From Ignavibacteriales bacterium (lineage in GTDB: Bacteria > Bacteroidota > Ignavibacteria > UBA10030 > UBA8401), in the NCBI GenBank assembly GCA_016182545.1, contig JACPGG010000153.1, forward strand, positions 1 through 34,279: a stretch of 34,279 nucleotides of DNA, given 5' to 3'. The notes under the pieces are model-generated. The model had not been told where the DNA came from and ran no database searches. It saw only the letters and a list, made by a program, of their open reading frames with translations. Shown here in pieces: positions 16,828 through 25,340 of this stretch (within the stretch, counting starts at the first letter, position 1; the number at the start of each line of letters is the position of its first letter). The position numbers were made by a program, and so were the translations under genes.

Positions 16828-16928
16828 AAATAATTTTAAGTTTTTCGGCAAGTCCTCTCGATTGGTTAGAGTTATCATTGATGTACAACTATCAACAAAT
16901 TTCTAAAACCCATAAAGAGAGGTGTCTT

Positions 16929-18296
16929 ATGCGGCATTACCATATTATCTTTCTCCTTCTTGTGATTGCATTTGCCAACACAAAATCGCAACAACTTACG
17001 AAGTTGTTTAAAATTCCAGATTGGACGGAAATTGAGTATCAAAATAACGATACTTTATTTGCGCTACATTATGGTTATTGGGTTTACAAATGCAGTGCTT
17101 CCTCCGGATCAAAGATTGATTCATTTAAACTGCAAATCTCCCCCAATCCTAGTTATAACGAAGAGGCAAGGGGTTTATGCTGGGATGGATCTAACCTGTG
17201 GATAAGTGAATGGGGAACTGATTCACTCTACAAAATCGATACTAAAAATGGGAAAGTTATACATAAGATAAAGTCACCAGGATCAGGACCTCAGGGACTT
17301 GCATATGGCGCCGGAGCATTATGGCATACCGATGAATATCAGAAAACAATTTTTAAAATTAATCCTTTAACGGGAACGATTATTAAACAATTACCTATTG
17401 CTGAGTCTTCTGGCTGGTTTATTGGAGTGGCGTACTATAACGGAAAACTATGGTTATCAAATCACATTAATCGAAAAATATATCAAATTGATACTTCAAA
17501 CGGTGCCATATTAAATACATTTGTATTACCCTCTGGTCTTCAACCGGTAGAACTTACTATGAAATCAAATGACTTACATATCGGTACAATCGAAAGCGGC
17601 GGGCATTTTGTTTATAACTATAGTACAAATAATACTTTCACAGTTTATCCAAATCAACATACTGTCATCGTTGGTGATTCAGCAAAAAGAATGTTACCCG
17701 TAAAATTGTCGAAAGGTTATTACACTATTACAACAGAAGTTATTTCTAAACCACACGCCGGGGGTGATATCGATGGGGTATTTTTCTGGGCTACAACTGG
17801 AGAAAATTCTGCTAAATGGCCTGCTGGTCACGCTGTTTATGAAACTTTCAGAGATAACCAATCAGTATCTCTTTTCTCACCAACTGGATTTGACGGTTAT
17901 CTTTTCTTTATGGACGGCGGTAATCTTAGCGACAATTTCGGAAGTGTAAGTATAACTTTCAAATTAGATTCAATTGGAACAACCAGTATTGGAAGTAACG
18001 AAGGAGAAAAAATTCCACTTCAATTTCATTTATCTCAAAATTTTCCAAATCCATTTAATCCAACGACAAATATTAGATATGAAATAAAAAAAGAAAATTA
18101 TGTTACGATAAATATATATGATATGATTGGACGTACCATAAAAACATTGATTACTGAATTTCAACCATCTGGAAACTATACGATTACTTGGGATGGCAAA
18201 AATGAAAACGGAGAATTAGTCGCAACCGGAACATATCTTTATCAACTAAAAATCGGCGAGCAAGCAGAAACAAAAAAAATGATTTTAATTAAATAG
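16929..18296 (+). CDS. Secreted protein with NHL/propeller-like repeats and T9SS type A sorting domain
   Basis: A 455-residue exported protein. The start at 16929 has agagagg 6 nt upstream and gives a clean signal peptide (MRHYHIIFLLLVIAFANTKS). The in-frame ATG at 16878 is less likely. The middle (LWISEWGTDSLYKIDTKNGK, LWHTDEYQKTIFKINPLTG, LWLSNHINRKIYQIDTSNG) repeats a W-x-x-(D/N)-x-I-(Y/F)-(K/Q)-I-(D/N) unit like NHL or Vgb propeller blades. The last 80 residues or so form a FlgD-like T9SS sorting domain (LSQNFPNPFNPTTNIRYE ... NGELVATGTYLYQL ... KKMILIK). It is thus a cargo of the type IX system, released or attached to the surface. It is more AT-rich than its neighbours. Confidence 0.85.
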   Translation: MRHYHIIFLLLVIAFANTKSQQLTKLFKIPDWTEIEYQNNDTLFALHYGYWVYKCSASSGSKIDSFKLQISPNPSYNEEARGLCWDGSNLWISEWGTDSLYKIDTKNGKVIHKIKSPGSGPQGLAYGAGALWHTDEYQKTIFKINPLTGTIIKQLPIAESSGWFIGVAYYNGKLWLSNHINRKIYQIDTSNGAILNTFVLPSGLQPVELTMKSNDLHIGTIESGGHFVYNYSTNNTFTVYPNQHTVIVGDSAKRMLPVKLSKGYYTITTEVISKPHAGGDIDGVFFWATTGENSAKWPAGHAVYETFRDNQSVSLFSPTGFDGYLFFMDGGNLSDNFGSVSITFKLDSIGTTSIGSNEGEKIPLQFHLSQNFPNPFNPTTNIRYEIKKENYVTINIYDMIGRTIKTLITEFQPSGNYTITWDGKNENGELVATGTYLYQLKIGEQAETKKMILIK

Positions 18297-18298
18297 TG

Positions 18299-18463
18299 TT
18301 GAATACGCTTGGATATGAAGGCACGGCATAATTAAGCGAACAAAAATCTGCTGGGAGTTATACGGTTGAATGGAACGCAAGAAATTCTGCCAGCGGTTTG
18401 TATATTACCCGCATGACGGCAGGTAGTTTTACAAAGAGTATTAAAATGACACTGATGAAATAA
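18299..18463 (+). pseudogene. Remnant of a second T9SS sorting domain
   Basis: Just past the stop of the T9SS cargo gene, in another frame, translation of this stretch gives NTLGYEGTA, a stop (TAA 18329-18331), then LSEQKSAGSYTVEWNARNSA followed by SGLYITRMTAGSFTKSIKM and TLMK before TAA. This is the second half of a typical T9SS C-terminal domain (compare AGxYTVxWNxxNxxSGxYxxRxxAGxFxxxxKMxLxK). No upstream body is present, so it is a broken tail left by recombination or deletion between cargo genes. Its codon choice is more GC-rich than the intact domain before it. Confidence 0.75.
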
Positions 18464-18482
18464 CAGCATCAATATTTTTTAT

Positions 18483-18522
18483 CAGTGATGCCATGACTCA
18501 TAGTCATGGCATCACTGTTTTT
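18483..18522 (+). terminator. Strong intrinsic terminator after the T9SS cargo region
   Basis: A 16-bp perfect stem, cagtgatgccatgact (18483-18498) with agtcatggcatcactg (18502-18517), and a 3-nt cat loop. Five Ts follow on the plus strand. It sits 9 bp before the end of the convergent acyl-activating gene. Confidence 0.9.
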
Positions 18523-18526
18523 ACCA

Positions 18527-20044
18527 TTACTTCGATACCATATCCCGCACCATATTCGTCGTGGTGCGGAAATCGATCTTGCCGCTTCCCATTTGCGGCA
18601 GATCGGGAATGACAACAAAATTTTTCGGGAGAGCGATGTTGGGCAATTGCTCGGACATTTTTTTGAGTATCTCTTTTTCGTCCAACTGCTGCGTCACCGC
18701 GGCAACGATGCGCGCACCCTTTGTCTGGTCGGGAATTTCGACAACGCAGCACTTTGCCCCTTCCGGCAGTATTTTATCCAGCACATCTTCCACTTTGATC
18801 AGCGAGACCATTTCGCCGCCGATCTTCACGAATCGTTTCAATCGCCCTACGTGCCACAAATATCCTTCTTCGTCAACCCAACCCATATCCCCCGTGTCGT
18901 ACCAGCCGTGGCGGAAAGCGAGCGATGTATTTTCAAAGTCGTCAAAGTACCCTTTCATAATGTTGTCCCCCCTCACCAGTATCTTTCCTGTCTCGCGCAC
19001 TTTGCACTCCTCGCCCGTTTCGTAATTCTCCACGCGTACGCGCACGCCGGGCAGCGGCCTGCCGACACTCCCGGGGCGATTGTGCTGGGGAGTATTTACT
19101 GTCAAACCAGGACTTGTTTCGGTGCAGCCGTATGCCTCCAACAGTACTTTGCCGTGCTTCTCCATGAATATTTTTCTGAGTGCATCGGGACACTTATCCG
19201 CGCCGGCGAGCATGATGCGGCAACTTTCAAAATCGCCGGGATTGGATTTGTTGACGTAGCCCCAGAAGAAACTCGGCGTCCCGGCCATGATGGTCACCTT
19301 TTCTTCCCGAACAACGTCGCACACACCTTTGAAGTCGAGCGGATTCGCGTACGTCACCACGGTCATGCCGCACCAGATCGGCAGCCATTGATGCGCGGTC
19401 TGTCCGAACACATGGAAGAGAGGAAGGTTGCCGAGAATGGAATCGGCGGACGAGAATTCGTACACCTGTTCCAGACTCTTGAGATTTGCGATGATGTTCT
19501 TGTGCGTGAGTTGAACAGCCTTCGGATCTTTTTCGCTTCCGCTGGTAAAGAGAATGACGATGTTGTCTTCTTCGTGTCCCTGCGCGACAGTTTTCTTCAA
19601 TAATGGCGTCGGAAGTTTTGCACGGAGCGCCGCATTCAGTTTATCCACAATGCCGATGCTCGCCATGATGTCTTCAAGAAAGACCATGCCCGGAACAACG
19701 GGGCACTGGATCTTTTCCAGCAGCGCTTTTGACGTGATGATCGTTTTGAATGCACACTTCTTCTGCGCGTACTCGCAATTCTGCGCTGCACCGGTTGAAT
19801 AATTGATCATCACCGGTACGCGTCCGCTCATCAGCGATGCGAGTATGGAAAGAATGCTGCCCGCCGATGTCGGCACCATGATGCCGATGAAACCGGGATC
19901 GTACTTCCGCAATTTTTCAGAAAGGATCAGCGAGGCGATCAATGCGCGCGAATACGTGATCCGTCGATTCGTTGTACGGTCGATGATGTACATTTTATTG
20001 CCGTACTGTTTTGCGGTGTCGATGAACGTGTGATGAAGAACCAT
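18527..20044 (-). CDS. AMP-forming acyl-CoA/acyl-ACP synthetase (ANL superfamily)
   Basis: A 505-residue enzyme that adenylates a carboxylic acid, probably a fatty acid, and transfers it to a thiol. ANL motifs are all present: FTSGSEKDPKAVQLTH (166-181, the P-loop-like A3 core), YGCTETSP (305-312), WYDTGDMG (381-388), GRLKRFVKIGGEMV (hinge, 400-413) and the catalytic A10 lysine in GSGKIDF (Lys489). Its length and the motif wording resemble the synthetase half of the bifunctional Aas protein (acyl-ACP synthetase/lysophospholipid acyltransferase), without the acyltransferase part. Exact substrate cannot be read from the sequence. It is divergent from the porin/P-II region. Confidence 0.88.
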   Translation of the reverse strand: MVLHHTFIDTAKQYGNKMYIIDRTTNRRITYSRALIASLILSEKLRKYDPGFIGIMVPTSAGSILSILASLMSGRVPVMINYSTGAAQNCEYAQKKCAFKTIITSKALLEKIQCPVVPGMVFLEDIMASIGIVDKLNAALRAKLPTPLLKKTVAQGHEEDNIVILFTSGSEKDPKAVQLTHKNIIANLKSLEQVYEFSSADSILGNLPLFHVFGQTAHQWLPIWCGMTVVTYANPLDFKGVCDVVREEKVTIMAGTPSFFWGYVNKSNPGDFESCRIMLAGADKCPDALRKIFMEKHGKVLLEAYGCTETSPGLTVNTPQHNRPGSVGRPLPGVRVRVENYETGEECKVRETGKILVRGDNIMKGYFDDFENTSLAFRHGWYDTGDMGWVDEEGYLWHVGRLKRFVKIGGEMVSLIKVEDVLDKILPEGAKCCVVEIPDQTKGARIVAAVTQQLDEKEILKKMSEQLPNIALPKNFVVIPDLPQMGSGKIDFRTTTNMVRDMVSK

Positions 20045-20132
20045 ACAAAAAACTCCTGTTTATGATGCTCGCTGGGAAGTTAGTGCATCGAACGGCAAAA
20101 AGCAACGCGGGATATTTTTCCGAAAAAAGTAC

Positions 20133-20160
20133 TTGACAGCGAAACTTAATTTATTATCTT
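20133..20160 (+). promoter_or_regulatory. Candidate promoter of the porin-P-II-Amt operon
   Basis: ttgaca (20133-20138) and tatctt (20155-20160), 16 nt apart, resemble -35 and -10 boxes of a housekeeping promoter. The assignment is uncertain because promoters in this group often differ from the E. coli form. If correct, transcription starts just in front of or inside the operator-like repeat at 20175-20217 and gives a leader of roughly 170 nt. Confidence 0.35.
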
Positions 20161-20174
20161 TATTAACAAGATTA

Positions 20175-20217
20175 CTTAATTAGTAAGGTAATTATATATT
20201 ATACCTAATTGATTAAG
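20175..20217 (+). promoter_or_regulatory. Operator-like imperfect inverted repeat upstream of the porin gene
   Basis: Arms cttaattagtaaggta (20175-20190) and tacctaattgattaag (20202-20217) are reverse complements at 13 of 16 positions around an AT-rich 11-nt centre. It follows the candidate -10 box. A regulator binding here would be well placed to repress. An RNA hairpin is possible but would be very AT-rich. The remaining leader to 20340 is GC-richer, with ggcgga/tccgcc words that could pair, and holds nothing else I can name. Confidence 0.5.
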
Positions 20218-20340
20218 GAGATATGGCGGAGATACATTCCGCGATAAATCTTCGGCGTCACCCTTCCGCCGCTCGGTGTTCCCCGCTTTTCGGGATGAAA
20301 TGCAATCACGGTCCATTTTATTATTTACCAGGAGGGTATT

Positions 20341-21375
20341 ATGTTTCGTTCATATTCCAGGATTCTCACGGCAGGTGCCTGTGCGCTCGTTTACATGATC
20401 GCACTTGTTCAAGCCCAGGATGCAGGCACGACCGCATCCCCCATCACATACAGCGGTTTTTTTGACGGATACTATATAAAAAACCTTGCAGGTCCCGTCA
20501 CATTGAAAAATCCGATCCGGGTCTTCGACCCGACGGATAACGAGTTCAATCTTGCTTTTGCTGAAGTTGCATTCACCAAAAAAGCCGAGCCGGTCGGATT
20601 CAGAGTCGATACCGGTATTTTCCAGCAGGCATATTTGACCGTCGTCGTTCCCGTTGGCGATGGGCTGACAGTCGATGTCGGCAAATTTGTCACACATATG
20701 GGATTTGAAGTCATTGAATCCAAAGACAACTGGAACTATTCCCGCTCAATCCTCTTCGGATGGGCAATTCCATTCTATCATACAGGGGCGCGATTGAGTT
20801 ATCCTGTTATGAGTAATCTCACTGCTACGGTAAGCATATTGAACGGCTGGAATTCAATTTCCGACAACAACAAGTTCAAAACATTGGGGTTGATGGTGAA
20901 CTATGCCGTCCTGCCATCTACAAGTATCATTCTTTGCGGCATCAGCGGTGTGGAAGCATCTGAACCCGCTGTCGTGGGAAAGAGAAATGTATACAACGTC
21001 ATTGTAACCCACACACTGATGGATGACCTTGCGCTTGCTGTCGACTTTGATTATGGCGAAGAGCGTGTGGCGGCAGGTTTGGCAACGTGGAAAGGTGAAG
21101 CGATTTACGCGAAATACACTCTCGGCGCACAATCAGCGATCGCTCTCCGGTATGAGATGTACAATGATGCGAGCAATTTCGGACCTCTCTCCACAGGTGC
21201 GGCTCAAAAACTCTCTGAATTCACCGGCACGTACGAGTATAAGCCGTGGGACAATCTTATTGTTCGCGCCGAGGTGAGAGATGATATGTCCGATGTTACG
21301 TACTTCGACTCCGGCACACCTGCAAAGGAGAAATCTCAGTTGACCCTGACACTTGGCGCGATAGTGACATTTTGA
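20341..21375 (+). CDS. Outer-membrane beta-barrel porin (OmpL-like, BBP2 family)
   Basis: A 344-residue outer-membrane protein with signal peptide (to about VQAQDA) and a good ribosome binding site (aggaggg at 20331-20337). The pattern YSGFFDGYYIKN at the mature N-terminus, FNLAFAEVAFTKKAEPVGFR, the DVGKFVTHMGFEVIES block and a barrel ending LTLTLGAIVTF fit the putative beta-barrel porin-2 family. Members often lie beside P-II and amt genes, so it probably lets ammonium or small nitrogen compounds through the outer membrane. That substrate is inferred from context. It is the first gene of the operon and is followed by P-II after 40 bp. Confidence 0.8.
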   Translation: MFRSYSRILTAGACALVYMIALVQAQDAGTTASPITYSGFFDGYYIKNLAGPVTLKNPIRVFDPTDNEFNLAFAEVAFTKKAEPVGFRVDTGIFQQAYLTVVVPVGDGLTVDVGKFVTHMGFEVIESKDNWNYSRSILFGWAIPFYHTGARLSYPVMSNLTATVSILNGWNSISDNNKFKTLGLMVNYAVLPSTSIILCGISGVEASEPAVVGKRNVYNVIVTHTLMDDLALAVDFDYGEERVAAGLATWKGEAIYAKYTLGAQSAIALRYEMYNDASNFGPLSTGAAQKLSEFTGTYEYKPWDNLIVRAEVRDDMSDVTYFDSGTPAKEKSQLTLTLGAIVTF

Positions 21376-21409
21376 AACAATTAACAGAACATTTTAATAC
21401 TAATGTTGA

Positions 21410-21754
<345 letters not shown>

Positions 21755-21804
21755 CGCCGATCATTGTGTAAACATTTTTTATCAATAAAGGAGTTATCAT
21801 TATC

Positions 21805-23103
21805 ATGGATACAAAAGTTGTTGTCGATACCCTGTGGGTTTTGATCACTGCCATGCTTGTCTTCTTCATGAATCTCGGATTCGCTTTGGTCGAGTCAGGC
21901 TTTGCGCGGTCAAAGAACACTGTCAATATTCTCTCTAAAAACTTCATTGTCTTCGCCGTTTCCTCCCTGGCGTTCTGGGTCATCGGCTGGGGATTTATGT
22001 TCGGGAACGGGACGGGATTTATCGGTCTTGAAGGCTTATATGGTGTCGGCGGTGCGGACAACAGTCCGGCATCCGGCGATGCGTACAGCGGTGTCTATTC
22101 TGCTATGAGCTGGGCAACGGTTCCGTTGCTCGCTAAATTTTTCTTTCAGCTTGTCTTCGCCGGAACGGCGGCAACAATTGTTTCGGGAGCGGTTGCCGAG
22201 CGGATAAAATATATTTCGTTCATCCTCTTCTCATTCGTCCTTGTCGGCATCATGTATCCGATCACCGGACATTGGATCTGGGGGGGCGGATGGCTTGCCA
22301 GTTTAGGATTCTGGGATTTTGCCGGTTCAACTGTCGTTCACTCTGTCGGTGGATGGGCTGCGCTTGCAGGCGTGATCGTACTCGGACCTCGCATCGGTAA
22401 ATTCAAGGATGGAAAAGTACATCCCATACCGGGGCACAGCATGACATCCGCGGTTACCGGTGCTCTTGTGTTGTGGCTCGGCTGGTTCGGATTCAATCCG
22501 GGCAGCACGATGGCGGCAGATCCTGAAGCGATCTCACGCATTGCCATCACGACGAACAGTGCGGGCATTGCGGGATTGCTTTCATCCACCGCGATCGCAT
22601 GGATCGTTCTCGGCAAACCGGATCTCAGCATGACGATCAACGGACTGCTTGCAGGACTGGTTGCAGTCACCGCGCCGTGTGCATTCATCAGCGTCGAGAG
22701 TTCTCTTATCATCGGAACACTTGCCGGGATCATCGTTGTTTTTGCAGTGCTCGGCTTCGACAAATTAAAATTGGACGATCCTGTCGGTGCACTTGCAGTG
22801 CACCTTGCTAATGGAGTGTTCGGAACTATTTGCGTCGGGTTGTTCGCACAGGACCAATTTATCCCAAATACGACCGGCAATGGACTCTTCTTCGGCGGCG
22901 GGATGAAATTGTTGACTGCACAGTTGACGGGAATTGCAGCGGTCGGTGCATTCACGTTTGTCGTATCGCTTGTCGTGTGGTACATCATCAAATTCACTCT
23001 CGGCGTGCGTGTTTCCGAAAAAGAAGAAGCGGAAGGACTGGATATCGGCGAACATGGTATGGAAGCATACCCCGATTTCTCCAAGAGCCCGATGTCGCGG
23101 TAA
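21805..23103 (+). CDS. amt: Ammonium transporter Amt
   Basis: An inner-membrane trimeric channel that takes up ammonium. The 432-residue protein has 11 predicted membrane spans and all signature residues: the twin-His pair His179 (DFAGSTVVHSVGG) and His333 (GALAVHLANGVFG), the GHWIWGGGWLA block (155-165) and the substrate-gate Phe residues around FFFQLVFAG (112-120). It starts with ATG at 21805, aaggag lying 12 nt upstream. There is no separate signal peptide. Like AmtB, it ends in a charged cytosolic tail (EKEEAEGLDIGEHGMEAYP), the part that P-II proteins contact. It is co-transcribed with P-II copy 1 and closed by a terminator. Confidence 0.96.
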   Translation: MDTKVVVDTLWVLITAMLVFFMNLGFALVESGFARSKNTVNILSKNFIVFAVSSLAFWVIGWGFMFGNGTGFIGLEGLYGVGGADNSPASGDAYSGVYSAMSWATVPLLAKFFFQLVFAGTAATIVSGAVAERIKYISFILFSFVLVGIMYPITGHWIWGGGWLASLGFWDFAGSTVVHSVGGWAALAGVIVLGPRIGKFKDGKVHPIPGHSMTSAVTGALVLWLGWFGFNPGSTMAADPEAISRIAITTNSAGIAGLLSSTAIAWIVLGKPDLSMTINGLLAGLVAVTAPCAFISVESSLIIGTLAGIIVVFAVLGFDKLKLDDPVGALAVHLANGVFGTICVGLFAQDQFIPNTTGNGLFFGGGMKLLTAQLTGIAAVGAFTFVVSLVVWYIIKFTLGVRVSEKEEAEGLDIGEHGMEAYPDFSKSPMSR

Positions 23104-23115
23104 TGAACCGATCAC

Positions 23116-23160
23116 ATGCAGACAAATCTCAAGGAAGGATTTGTCTGCATTCTTTTTTCC
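23116..23160 (+). terminator. Terminator of the porin-P-II-Amt operon
   Basis: atgcagacaaatc (23116-23128) pairs perfectly with gatttgtctgcat (23138-23150) around a 9-nt loop, followed by tcttttttcc. It separates amt from P-II copy 2, which must have its own promoter or depend on readthrough. Confidence 0.88.
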
Positions 23161-23239
23161 GGGTAAAGTATTGAACTTCACAGAACGATACGCTATTTTG
23201 ATTCTGTTCAATCACTTATTTTTGAAAATCAATTGTTGA

Positions 23240-23587
<348 letters not shown>

Positions 23588-23939
23588 TGTGCGGCGGTGT
23601 TGAATAATTCAACCTGCGATAATTGAGGGAAATAGCGCCTCTATTTAATGTGGTACATCACATAACAAAAATATCTCTTGCGTCTTGTTCCTAAAGACGA
23701 TATTTTAGTCTCGCAATTAACAGTAACACCGTTGATGCACTTATAATGCTTCCGTCGAGATGGCGGGAATGTTATGCGCTCCTGATGCTCAGTGGAACCT
23801 CCCTGAACAACAGCGGATCGGCAGACACAAAATTTCGGACTCACACGAAATGCGTTAAAGTGGCACCAATGCCGGTGGTACCCTCGCTGGAAATTTTCGT
23901 TCAGTGAGGTTTTTTTGTCACATCATAGAGGAGCAACCT
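23588..23939 (+). promoter_or_regulatory. Long leader of the cold-shock gene with attenuator
   Basis: A 352-bp stretch with no credible gene. The end contains a terminator hairpin before the csp ribosome binding site: cctcgctg (23882-23889) with cagtgagg (23902-23909; one G-T pair), then seven Ts (23910-23916). Upstream, cctccctgaac (23798-23808) is complementary at 10 of 11 positions to gttcagtgagg (23899-23909), so it can pair with the terminator's 3' arm and break the hairpin. The rest (about 23735-23880) is rich in small inverted words (ggca/tgcc, cacc/ggtg). The ttataat at 23741-23747 could be a -10 box. The structure resembles a transcription attenuator or temperature-sensing leader. 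The signal it reads is unknown. Confidence 0.55.
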
Positions 23940-24140
23940 ATGGAAACAGGGACCGTGAAATGGTTCAACAATGCTAAAGGGTACGGCTTCATCTCCCGCG
24001 AAAGCGGCGAAGATGTATTTGTGCACTATAAAAGCATCGTTGGCGACGGTTATAAAACGCTGAACCAGGGAGACAAAGTCCAATTCGAAGTTGAAAAGGG
24101 CGCAAAAGGTCTTCAGGCAGCGAAAGTATCCAAAGTGTAA
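23940..24140 (+). CDS. Cold-shock protein, CspA family
   Basis: A 66-residue OB-fold nucleic-acid chaperone. RNP1 KGYGFI (13-18) and RNP2 VFVHY (26-30) are intact, with the starting [10 protein letters not shown] typical of the family and the [16 protein letters not shown]-terminal strands. It melts secondary structure in RNA during cold or fast growth. The ATG at 23940 has agaggag about 7 nt upstream. Its long structured leader with an internal terminator suggests control by premature termination. A strong terminator follows the gene. Confidence 0.95.
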   Translation: METGTVKWFNNAKGYGFISRESGEDVFVHYKSIVGDGYKTLNQGDKVQFEVEKGAKGLQAAKVSKV

Positions 24141-24163
24141 CAACGATACTACTGTATAACAGC

Positions 24164-24201
24164 AAAACCCTCGTTCACGGCGAGGGTTTTTTATTTTAAA
24201 G
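24164..24201 (+). terminator. Terminator of csp, left copy of a 35-nt direct repeat
   Basis: ccctcg (24168-24173) and cgaggg (24181-24186) form the stem, with aaaa/tttt extension, then ttttttattttaaag. The 35 nt from 24167 to 24201 recur at 25948-25982 with one mismatch, including bases past the hairpin and T-run. Confidence 0.88.
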
Positions 24202-24316
24202 CATGGCAAGCACACATCGTTTATAGATCTCCGCTCGATGCAAATTGTCCATCCTTCTGTACGCTTTGTCCATTTTATTATTTACATTTATTTATATCTT
24301 ACAAATCCAACAGCAT

Positions 24317-25195
24317 ATGAGCAGACAACACACGCTAGTTAATTCACAAAGCGGTGAATTGGCATTCAAGATATTTCAAACGGATGGAAGTAATCCATTT
24401 GACCATATTTCACGATTCAACTATTACACGATAGTTTGGATTACAAATGGCTGCGGAACATTGAAGGTTGACTTTTCTCAATATTCATTCAACAGTAATA
24501 CAATGATGTGCTTCAGTCCGTATCAGCCGTTCATGCTGCAGAAACCGGAAATGCTGAACATGACGGTGATACATTTTCATCCTGATTTTTTTTGCATTTT
24601 TAAACACCAAAAAGAGGTCGCTTGCAATGGAGTACTGTTCAATAACATCTATGAGCCTCCGTTTATAGTGTTGCAGGAATCCGACAGCCAGATTTTTTCA
24701 GATATTATTGAGAAAATGAAGAGTGAAATGGAAAATTCCAATCTTGCCTATTCCGAGTTGTTGATTTCTTACCTTAAAATTTTTCTTATTCATGCATCTC
24801 GAATCAAATCGAATTCCAACACTTCCGCAAATGAAGAACTTGTCAATGCAAAAGAACCTTTTATCCTTCAGCATGTTAAAGATCAAATAGAAACTCACTT
24901 TAAATCAAAACGTTTGCCCAGTGAATATGCTAAACTTTTGAATATCAGTGCCAAAGCATTAAACCGCATAGTAAAAATGCATTATGATAAGACACTCTCT
25001 GGTTTGATCCATGAGCGAATTACTATTGAAGCGAAAAGAGAGTTGTATCTTACCGATAAGACTATTAAAGAAATAGCACATGACCTGGGATTTAATGATG
25101 AGTACTATTTTAGCCGTTTCTTCAAGAACAATACCGATGTTTCTCCTCAAAAGTACAGAGATACTGTTGGCTTTGACAGAGCAAAAACATTGTAA
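24317..25195 (+). CDS. AraC family transcriptional regulator
   Basis: A 292-residue regulator from the ATG at 24317 (MSRQHTLVNSQSG); an in-frame ATG at 24245 would add a hydrophobic 24-residue stretch that is unlikely to be real. Residues about 30-130 form a cupin-like sensing domain (FNYYTIVWITNGCGTLKVD, FSPYQPFMLQKPE). The C-terminal HTH_18 domain has two helix-turn-helix units (LPSEYAKLLNISAKALNRIV and TIKEIAHDLGFNDEYYFSRF), followed by FKNNTDVSPQKYR. It is AT-rich compared with flanking genes. It lies 145 bp upstream of the AhpD-like gene on the same strand, and may control it. Confidence 0.9.
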   Translation: MSRQHTLVNSQSGELAFKIFQTDGSNPFDHISRFNYYTIVWITNGCGTLKVDFSQYSFNSNTMMCFSPYQPFMLQKPEMLNMTVIHFHPDFFCIFKHQKEVACNGVLFNNIYEPPFIVLQESDSQIFSDIIEKMKSEMENSNLAYSELLISYLKIFLIHASRIKSNSNTSANEELVNAKEPFILQHVKDQIETHFKSKRLPSEYAKLLNISAKALNRIVKMHYDKTLSGLIHERITIEAKRELYLTDKTIKEIAHDLGFNDEYYFSRFFKNNTDVSPQKYRDTVGFDRAKTL

Positions 25196-25340
25196 TTAAT
25201 TTTCCGGAAAACTTCCTCCCATTTTCAGCAACGTATCCATCCAGAAGCGTATTTACTCCATGTATTTCGGATGTGCAAAATTGTATGTTTGAAGTGCAAC
25301 TCACAAATTTCATTTTCAAACAACACTAAGGAGCACAGAT

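Noticed and set aside
18506-19603. 365-codon plus-strand frame opposite the acyl-activating gene
   Set aside because: The minus-strand frame has all ANL motifs, so the opposite frame is a shadow.
20223-20465. 80-codon frame as a real gene before the porin
   Set aside because: Although it has a Shine-Dalgarno, the protein has no motif, the spacing is very short and it overlaps the signal peptide region of the porin.
23641-23844. 67-codon minus-strand frame in the csp leader
   Set aside because: It has no recognisable motif or ribosome binding site and lies across the structured leader; odd codon use and high Cys/Arg content suggest a chance frame.
23860-23885. T-box-like words (gtggcacc and ggtggtacc) just before the csp terminator
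   Set aside because: The words resemble the T-box antiterminator bulge, but no stem I with specifier loop was found, the downstream gene is not an amino-acid gene and T-boxes are not expected in this group.
23868-23885. Possible sigma-54 promoter (tggcac) before csp
   Set aside because: The GC dinucleotide is not at the required -12 spacing.
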